Source: Symsagittifera roscoffensis (Eukaryota; Xenacoelomorpha; Acoela; Convolutidae). From it: a stretch of 60,000 bases of DNA. Numbering within the stretch: the first letter of the stretch is position 1; every line of letters starts with the position of its first letter. Positions 52,781 through 60,000 of this stretch are shown here, in pieces. Both the position numbers and the translations under genes were made by a program. The stretch spans positions 29,492,189 to 29,552,188 of the forward strand of contig NC_087064.1 of the NCBI RefSeq assembly GCF_963678635.1, written 5' to 3'. The notes beneath the pieces were generated by a model. The model ran no database searches and was not told the DNA's origin. It worked only from the letters and a program-made list of their open reading frames with translations.

Positions 52781-54859
52781 AGTACTTTTGTATGATTTCA
52801 ATTCTAGTTAGTCCTTTAGTTATTAGAAAAACTTTTAATGGAAAGGAGTTTTATGGAAAGTTTTTGTCGCAGAAATCTATTGTAACAGAATTAACCAGGG
52901 GTTCTTGGTTCGATTATTATGCAATTTAAATAGGCAACTCTATCTTTCTAGAATGAGTTGAGGCATCTATCGTTCAAATTTCTACGTTAAGTTGATAATA
53001 TGAATTTCCATTTTCGATAGCTCAAGATGGATGTTTTTTAAATGACTGAAAGAAATAAAATTTTTTCCTATTTATCTAAGCAAATCAAAGTTTTCAGAGC
53101 CGCAAGTACTCCATAGACAAGTTCAAAATTACTGGAAACATCAAAAAATTTGCTGAAAAACAATCAATTTTTATTCGTTTTTGAGCTAAAAACAGCCTAA
53201 TTGTCAATACTTTCAAATGAAATCTGTGGAAAATTTTTATTAAGAAAAAAAATAATTCGGCTGAAAATTCTTACTGAAACAAAAAATTTCCCTTATTTTC
53301 TATTTGAGAAATCTCTAATTTTTTACCAAAACGGTAAACCAATTAATGAACAAAAAAACTTCACTTCTAAAACCAATTAGAACTGTAATACGTCAGCTTA
53401 ATCAATTGCAGATAAACTTTTTGACTTACTTGATTTAGTTTTAGAGAGAGAAATTCTCTGCTATACAGGAAACTAAAATTTGTGACGTCATCATGAAAAA
53501 CATTAAATTTGAACAGATAGAAATGTGTGTATTTCGAAAACAAGTTCAAACTGTTCAGAAAAAGGAAAAAAAATGAAATTGAAATATTCATTAGTACCTT
53601 TAGGAACAAAGAGAGCATGTTGGTTTTTTCGTTCTGCTTAGTATCAGTTTTTGCGCGAGTTAGTTTAACGGTTTGTAATGAAAGATAAAACAAGAGTCAA
53701 ACGTAAAATTTAATTGCAGTAAACAATTACATTTGTCAGCGGAGAGGTATTTCACGATTATAAGCCACTAAAAGTTATTTTAAAAAGTGGGGCTCAAAAC
53801 ATAAATGAGCAAAAATGTCCTAAGGCAATTGTTCAAAATGTAGAGATGATGTTGTGTTTTCATTTTACAAGTGTGCCCTGTATTTTTTGAAATGGGTCTA
53901 AGTGAACGTGGGACCAAAGGACCAATCCGTTTGAGGGGTGGGGGTTCCACTTACAGCTGCGGATTCAAAGACAGCGTAGGTTTACAAAACACATAAAACA
54001 CGGGTTCCGCAAAAATTGTTGAGGATTCCAAAAATTTTGTAGCAAACTCCGTAAAGTTTTCTGTTTCTCGAGCAATTTTCTGCAAGTTTTGGAGCGATAA
54101 TGTGTTGTAGCTATTTGTCCGTGGAATTCAAAACAGCAAAGAAGATCAAAGAAAAATAGCAATGTTGCGGATTCTGCAACAATTCTGTTTTTGGCCTGCT
54201 GCGGAACTCACTTACAATTTGCAAAATGCACAGTTTGGCCTCGTAAGGAAAAATCATTAGGCTAGTGGATCAATTTTTTTTTGCCAACTAACCAGAAACG
54301 AGCAGTTTGGACAGATCGAAATGAGGAAATTTGGAAAAAACATCATATTTTTATTTAGATTGAAAATTTTCTATTTATTCAATTTTTTATCATCAAAGTT
54401 ATTACAATAGTGTTGGTTACTTTTTTCACCAAATTTGAAAAAGTTAATGGTATAGTGATATACAAATATGAACTAATTGGGATTAGTTTTCAGTCCAACA
54501 ACTTTAACATTTTAAAGCAACTTTTTTTATTTGAAAAGCTCTCAAAAGAAAAAGTTGGAGTGGGATAGTTCACTATAGTTATTTTTTGGGGCAGATAACA
54601 TTGTGTGAACTTTTGGTCTACTTGCTAGAATAGGCAATGCAATGAAATGACTAAAAATGATCTTTAATTATTGACAATTTTGAACTTAAATTTTGGTAAG
54701 ATTTCAGGTTGTGTCAGCTATCTTAAACACTTCGAGAATATTGATGAATTAGACGCAGAAGAAAGGGTATGCCTCGATTGCAAAGCTTCTTTTAAATGAG
54801 AGAAAACAAAATCTGAAAATGAAAAAATCAGCAAAAAAAATTCTTTTATTCTTTTTTCG
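52781..54859. other. AT-rich DNA, nothing recognised
   Basis: A 108-codon minus frame (53367-53693) is low-complexity and unsupported. No RNA gene or repeat boundary seen. Confidence 0.4.
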
Positions 54860-55059
54860 NNNNNNNNNNNNNNNNNNNNNNNNNNNNNNNNNNNNNNNNN
54901 NNNNNNNNNNNNNNNNNNNNNNNNNNNNNNNNNNNNNNNNNNNNNNNNNNNNNNNNNNNNNNNNNNNNNNNNNNNNNNNNNNNNNNNNNNNNNNNNNNNN
55001 NNNNNNNNNNNNNNNNNNNNNNNNNNNNNNNNNNNNNNNNNNNNNNNNNNNNNNNNNNN
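54860..55059. other. Assembly gap, 200 N
   Basis: Exactly 200 undetermined bases, the usual placeholder for a gap of unknown size. It removes the left TIR of the following fold-back element. Confidence 1.
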
Positions 55060-56229
55060 GCCTTTTGAGGTTTATGGAGCAGTAATAACAAAAAAAATTA
55101 AATGTAATAAAATAAAATGAAACTTTTTTTTTAAACACGCCATTTAAAGTACAAAAATATGGATTTCGCGTCTTTTTTTCCTTTTCCCTCCGCATGCAAA
55201 TTTTTACATGTAATTTTATTGACCACATTGTCCGATCGCAATGAAAATTTACATACAGACTGAAATATATTTGGTCCTGATACTCAACCTCGTAAAACTA
55301 CTCGTTATACTAATATATTGAAGCTCGCGTGAGGTGGGGGGAAAAGGAAAAGGAGCCGATTTCGCTCCTTGTTACAAATCAATTATGGCAAATAAGCTTC
55401 TTTCAACCAATTTGGAACGATTTCTAAGACGGATTAAATCTCCGCTTACGCGTTAATAGCGCAAAATATATCGCGCGTTAATTGTCCCAAATTGGCCAAA
55501 ATGGCAATTTTTAAACCGCCATAACTTTACGTAAAATGGTCACAGGTGAAAAGTCTTTTCAAATTAAGCTCAGGACAACAATAGCTTTCGAATGATATAA
55601 AAAAATTTGTCAAAAGTGTCTAGTTAAAAAGTCGAAATTTGTCTGAAGAAAAATAAACCCACCCCGAGCACAAATATTCCGTTACTTTCATATCGAAAGT
55701 CGGAACAAAAACGTTTGATTTTAATTGACAGATCAAATTTTATTGTTCCGACTTTCGATATGAAAGTAACGGAATGTTTGGGCTCGGGGTGGGTTTTTTT
55801 CTTCAGACAAGTTTCGACTTTTTAACTAGCCATTTTTGACAGAATTTTTTTATATCATTCAAAAGGTATTGTTGCCTTGAGCTTAAATTTGAAACGATAT
55901 TTCACCTTTGATCATTTTTCGTAAAATTATGGGGGTTTAAAGATAGCCATTAACGCGCGATATATTTCGAGCTATTAACGCGAAAACGAGATTTAATCCG
56001 TCTTAGAAATCGTTCCAAATTGGTTCAAGGAAGCTTATATGCCTTAATTGATTTGTTAATTGGAACAAAATTTATCACTTAGTACTTATTATGACGTGTT
56101 ATGTAATCAAGAAAATTACTTAGTAATTTTTTTTATTACATTTAATTTTTTTATGTTATTACTGCTCCATAAAATTTAAAAAGCAGTCGGAAAAATCTGG
56201 GCTTCGCCCTGATACGAGCAGTCTTGTTT
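55060..56229. mobile_element. Fold-back element (family F), left end lost in gap
   Basis: Right end TIR (..CCCTGATACGAGCAGTCTTGTTTA) matches the MITE at 51592-52206. Inside, 55359-55706 and 55745-56059 are near-identical inverted arms of more than 300 nt around a 38-nt loop (55707-55744). Each arm equals the single internal segment of the smaller MITE. The transcript would form a very long hairpin. Confidence 0.85.
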
Positions 56230-56259
56230 AATTAGTTACTCAAAAGATAATCATTAACA

Positions 56260-57190
56260 TTTAGAAAAGACTTAAGAAAAGATATTGTAAGGACTGTACC
56301 GTTTTTGGAATGAGTTTCGTAGTTGCGCAGCAATCTTTTCTTAGGTCGCGCCACCAGTCCTTGTTTAACTTGTTTAACACTTAACGTGTTCCAGTTAAAC
56401 CAAATGAGTCTTTTTGTAAATCGCGCCGCTTAAGTCTTTTCGTACGTCGGGCCGCCAAAAACTTTTCTTAAGTCGAATGCTTGCTTTTTTTGTAGGACAC
56501 GCAGCTTAATTTTTTTAAAGTCATCGCTTACAATTTTCCGTAGTGGCCTGCCGCTTAAGTTTTTTTGTAAATCGCCTAACTTGAGTCTTTTCTTAAGTCG
56601 CGCCGCATGCATTTCCGAATGTCTTTCGCTTAAGCCTTTTTGGTGCGAAAATATTGTCAGCGCGAATTAAGAAAAGACTTTAGCGGCCTAGCTCGCGCCG
56701 CTAAAGTCTTTTCTTAATTCGCGCCGACAAATACTGACGAAGCTATTTAAAAAGACTTGAGCGGCGCGACTTGAGAAAAGACCTTAGTGGCGCTACTTAC
56801 AAAAAGACGCAAGCGGTTCGACTGAGGCCAAAACTTAAGCGGTGCAACTTATGAAAAGACTCAAGAGGCGCGACCTAATTAAATACTTAAGTCGCTCGTC
56901 TCAAGAAAAACTTAAGCGGCGCGACTTAGGAAAAGACGGTAAGCGGCCCGACATACGAAAAAACTTAACCGAAGCGGCTTAAGAAAGGACTGACGGAGCG
57001 ACCTAACAAAAGATTGATGGTTGCGAGTTTTAGCGTTGCTACTTATAAAAAGACTGACGGCTTACAAAAAAACTATGGCTCGACTTGCGAGAAGACTGAC
57101 GCCACGTCTAAATAAAAGACTTATGCCGTCACTTAGGCAAAGATTTTAGCGGCGCGACTCACGAAAATATACTAATGGCACAACTCAATA
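56260..57190. repeat. Palindromic minisatellite
   Basis: Degenerate repeats of a GCGGCGCGACTTAAGAAAAGAC-like unit of roughly 24-36 bp. Units point one way up to about 56655 and the other way after about 56730, meeting at a near-perfect palindrome (32-nt arms 56656-56687 and 56697-56728, 9-nt spacer, one mismatch). More GC-rich than the surroundings. Confidence 0.75.
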
Positions 57191-57600
57191 TAAAAATTTT
57201 GGTCTTTTTCTCAGTAGCACAGGTCGCGGCGGTTTGTACGAAACACGCCGGTACAGAAATTGCCATTTCAGTTGCGTCGTGAAGCGCCGTTTCGATGTGC
57301 TTGCCGGTCCCGAAGGTTTTTTAAGTAGCACTGGCCGCGGTGGTTTTTTTCAGTCGCGCCTGTTTCGATTTGCCAAGCATTTGTCGCTCCAGTCTTAAAT
57401 TGCCATTTTGAAGTCGCTGCAGCTGAATGTATCTAAACACATCTTTTCTCTCATTTCTGGATCGATTCGACAGAAAACTGCGTTTTTTGGGAACGTGGCC
57501 CGTCACGTTTATTGTACGTTGTTGTTTAAAGTGCCTTTAGAGCTTTTTGATTAAAAATGAATCTTAAATGAAAAAGTACTTTTAAGAGGTTGGAGGACCG
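57191..57600. repeat. GC-rich degenerate repeat region
   Basis: Repeats of AGTAGCAC(A/T)GG(T/C)CGCGG(C/T)GG at about 57214 and 57333 and related CGCGCC motifs. No gene supported. Confidence 0.4.
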
Positions 57601-57663
57601 AATTTCTAAGGAGACATTTCCTTTCTCCGTCAATGATCAACTTTTTTAGAAGTGATTACTTAC

Positions 57664-57889
57664 CTGTTGAGATGAAATCGTTAGGTTTCGAGAACTCAAC
57701 GAAAACGCATGTATGGAAGTGACCCTCGAATGGAGTCAAGCGTATTTTTTCAACTTCGTACCACCTCCCCACTAGATCAGAGATGTTCACATTTTTTATT
57801 CCGTGAATGTCTTTTGGGCAGATAGCTCGAAAACGCCCTGAAGCTGAGTTAATCCAAACCGATAGCAAAAAAACCAACAGGAGCTTCAT
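57664..57889 (-). CDS. Lipocalin (apolipoprotein D-like), first exon
   Basis: Begins MKLLLVFLLSVWINSASG, a signal peptide for secretion, followed by Cys24 and then the lipocalin signature GRWYEV (Gly41-x-Trp43), with a further Cys61. The exon ends ACAG|GTAAGT at 57664, a consensus donor in phase 1, so the rest of the gene lies at lower coordinates; I could not identify later exons between 55 and 57.6 kb, which is filled with repeats and a gap. Lipocalins carry small hydrophobic ligands in a beta-barrel; ApoD-like members bind retinoids, sterols or biliverdin-type ligands. A GATAAAAA box lies about 30 bp upstream of the ATG. Alternative: an isolated, orphaned first exon. Confidence 0.75.
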
Positions 57890-58149
57890 GCTGAGTGCTT
57901 GCAGTGTTGTTTTTATCGGTCAAGCTAATAAAATGGGTAATATGATTTCGATGTTCATTTAGTTAAAATCACTACTAAAACGGCGAAGAGTTCTTTAATT
58001 GTTAATTTATATCTTTGTTGATTATTGGTTGACAAACTTCATATGTTTTATTGATTTCAGCTCAAAATATTGGTAACGAAAATTTGCCCAATTTGGTATT
58101 CCGAACTGCCATTTCGAATCTTGGCAGAAATGATATGAATATGATAGAC

Positions 58150-58204
58150 TTCTCGATTCTAATTGGAAAGTTCAATGACAAATACTAGTTTAGATCTGGT
58201 TCCA
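58150..58204 (-). repeat. Element D LTR start (short or diverged)
   Basis: On the minus strand TGGAACCAGATCTAAACTAG, as in the family A LTR start, preceded by the conserved CCCCGGATGGG. Similarity fades after about 25-60 nt, so the 3' LTR is truncated or belongs to another subfamily. Confidence 0.6.
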
Positions 58205-59756
58205 CCCATCCGGGGTTTAGAGATTGTAGTGTAGGATGGATGGTGGTGTTTTTCTTTTAGATATTGCGAGCATATTCTTTTTTCGAGTTTGGAAGAAGAG
58301 ATGTTATCACGGCAGTTTCGGGAGATCGTATTATCGTTTCTGATCGATAGTGATGAGTGTTGATCTGATTGATTTTAGAAAATAGGAACATTGATATTCT
58401 CAATCTTGTTCGGATGTGGCATGTAGTTCGACTTTGGATGAAATGCCTAGTGACTTGGATCTTGTACGTGTACTTGAACATCGAGATGGTCATTGTTCTG
58501 TTGCAATGGATTTCCTTTGCTGCGATGCCAAGTCGTACTTTAAATCCATTGAGTGTAGTGATTGTAGGCAGCATGTCAGGTTGGTTTGCCATTACGTAGT
58601 TGGAGTGTGATTGGGTTGTCAAGTTCCTTGCTGCTCGTCTTTGGGCTGTATATTATCTATACATTGCATTGTATTTTTTACATATATAAATTTTTGTTAA
58701 TCTTGTTTTTTAGTCATGATCTTGTATTAGTTTTTATCGCAAAAGCATTGCTATTTAGTTCGGTTATTTTTTTTGAGCTACTCACACTTGAGTAACTCCC
58801 GTCAAAAATCGTGTCGTGGGTGTCACAAAGCGTGGATGTAGCACGGTGGGCGAGGCCGGCTATAGAGCATGCTCAGGACGTCCTCTTCTGGTGGGTTAGG
58901 CCAGAAGTGAGGGTATAGTTTCATGCTCTCTTTTTGGAGGGTTTTGTTTTCAGTTCAACTTTTCATGCAATTTTTTATTACTGATCTGGGTTATGTCTTT
59001 TTCTCAAAAATCAAATTGTTTGTTTTGGGTTTGTCTTTCGACTTTTTGGTGTTTTGTTCTTTTGTGTTCAGACTAAAAAGTAGTCTTCAAAAGAATATTT
59101 TGTCCAGTTATAAGCTGGTGTTAATCCAGTTTGGGTACCGTGGGTTTTCTTATCTTAGTCATGCTGTTAGTTTGTGGTTTGTGGTGTTTAGTAAGCTTGG
59201 TTGGTTTGTTTGGATTATTAAATAATTCCTTTCCAACCGGGTTAAAGAAAGTTTAAAACGTGTTAAAACTTGTTAGAGTTGTTATCAGTGAAAGTTAAAA
59301 CTTGAATTCATTATTTTAGCCAATTCTTTTTGGGCGAGTTGTGCGATTGTGAAAAAATTTTGTGGGCGAGTGAAAATAAAGAAGCGTCTTTAAAAAGGTT
59401 AGTACTGCTATTTGCAATTTATGAACAATTTTCATTAATTTACTACTTGAAAAATATGAAGTTTACTGCTGGATTTGGGGGTTGAAATTATTAATTTATT
59501 TTCAATTGTATGAATTTGTACTGCTTTTGGGGGAAAATTTATATATCAATTTACTGCTCTGTAAGGGATAATTTCATTGCTTCAATCATTGAATATGTTA
59601 ATATAAATTTATGAACTGATAAAAAGTTTCTGTTTTTTATTTTGCGTTTTTGTTTTGTAGATGATTGATGAGTGTGCCTATGAAGAAAAAGAAAACATTA
59701 AATAAGAATGGTTAGTGTTGTTTGAATTTATCAGTAATTTATTGAGTTCATATTAC
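58205..59756 (-). other. Element D 3' UTR, family A
   Basis: Minus-strand equivalent of 48431-50018 of element A. It shows the GAGCATGCTC/AGGACGTCCT palindrome pair at 58865-58884, five (T)TACTGC/TACTAC motifs (reverse complement of GCAGTA) between about 59400 and 59560, the acceptor of the 3' intron, and the counterpart of the antisense ORF at 58235-58610 (plus), broken by frameshifts. Confidence 0.8.
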
Positions 59757-60000
59757 CTAATCGTCCGTGAAGAAGCCAGGGGGAAAAACGTCGTGGATGA
59801 CATCAGATGAGGTTAGTAGTTTGCAGAAGTGGCCAAAGCAGTGCTCTTAAGTGTTAGGTGATTGTTCATACGTTGTGTTTTGAATGAGGTTATAGAGTGT
59901 ATGATTATAGCGAGTGTTATATATGCATTCTAGGATTGGGAATTCAACGGGCTGGAGGAATTCATGAGGGACAATTATTGGGCGGTAATCGTCTACATTT
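59757..60000 (-). pseudogene. Element D: 3' end of the post-env unknown ORF
   Basis: The minus strand reads RPIIVPHEFLQP.E.PILE and YNLIQNTTYE, then after a deletion SSDVIHDVFPPGFF and a TAG at 59757-59759, aligning with the end of the 46618-48426 ORF of element A. The internal deletion and a frameshift indicate a damaged copy. Continues beyond the window. Confidence 0.75.

Noticed and set aside
53367-53693. 108-codon minus frame as a host gene
   Set aside because: Low-complexity, no splice or start context, no recognisable motif.
54749-55228. 159-codon minus frame and neighbours
   Set aside because: Open only because they cross the 200-N gap.

Overview
The window is AT-rich metazoan DNA, almost certainly from an invertebrate. 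It has spliceosomal intron signals, a split lipocalin gene, DNA-transposon MITEs and two families of very large, envelope-bearing Ty3/gypsy LTR retroelements. It contains a 200-base assembly gap (54860-55059). I cannot name the species. Most of the sequence is retroelement; ordinary host coding sequence is scarce.

Layout. 1-7620 (minus): decayed 5' half of a copy of family A (element C), ending in one LTR plus an older LTR fragment. 7621-11209: flanking DNA with two hAT-like MITEs, both with 8-bp target duplications, and one possible host exon. 11210-15043: two tandem 1.9-kb units, each with an LTR-like segment of family B. About 13.9-30.95 kb (minus): element B, a degenerate gypsy element in the order gag, protease, macro domain (duplicated), RT, RNase H, integrase, GPY/F, env. 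A 3.97-kb block of it is tandemly duplicated, and a plus-strand spliced-looking gene lies between pol and env. 31854-50430 (plus): element A, an 18.6-kb, young (LTRs about 98.7% identical), nearly complete element. 50431-57600: flanking DNA with a MITE, a fold-back element and a palindromic minisatellite. 57664-57889 (minus): first exon of a lipocalin. 58150-60000 (minus): 3' end of a third family A copy (element D).

Element A is organised like a complex retrovirus. From 5' to 3' it has an LTR, a PBS, a leader with a small Arg-rich ORF and repeated hairpins, a 98-aa ORF overlapping gag, and gag-pol with one in-frame UAA. These are followed by two overlapping hydrophobic mini-ORFs, a 247-codon ORF without ATG, env, a roughly 600-codon unknown ORF overlapping env by ATGA and carrying one in-frame UAA, a short 3' intron, a structured 3' UTR, an antisense 158-aa ORF, and the second LTR. 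Several of these parts recur in relics C and D, which argues that they are real.

The env genes of both families show the cysteine and tyrosine pattern of jingchuvirus (chuvirus-type) glycoproteins. The most unusual single feature is an OARD1-like macro domain inserted between protease and RT in element B. All calls are from reading the sequence; no database search was run.
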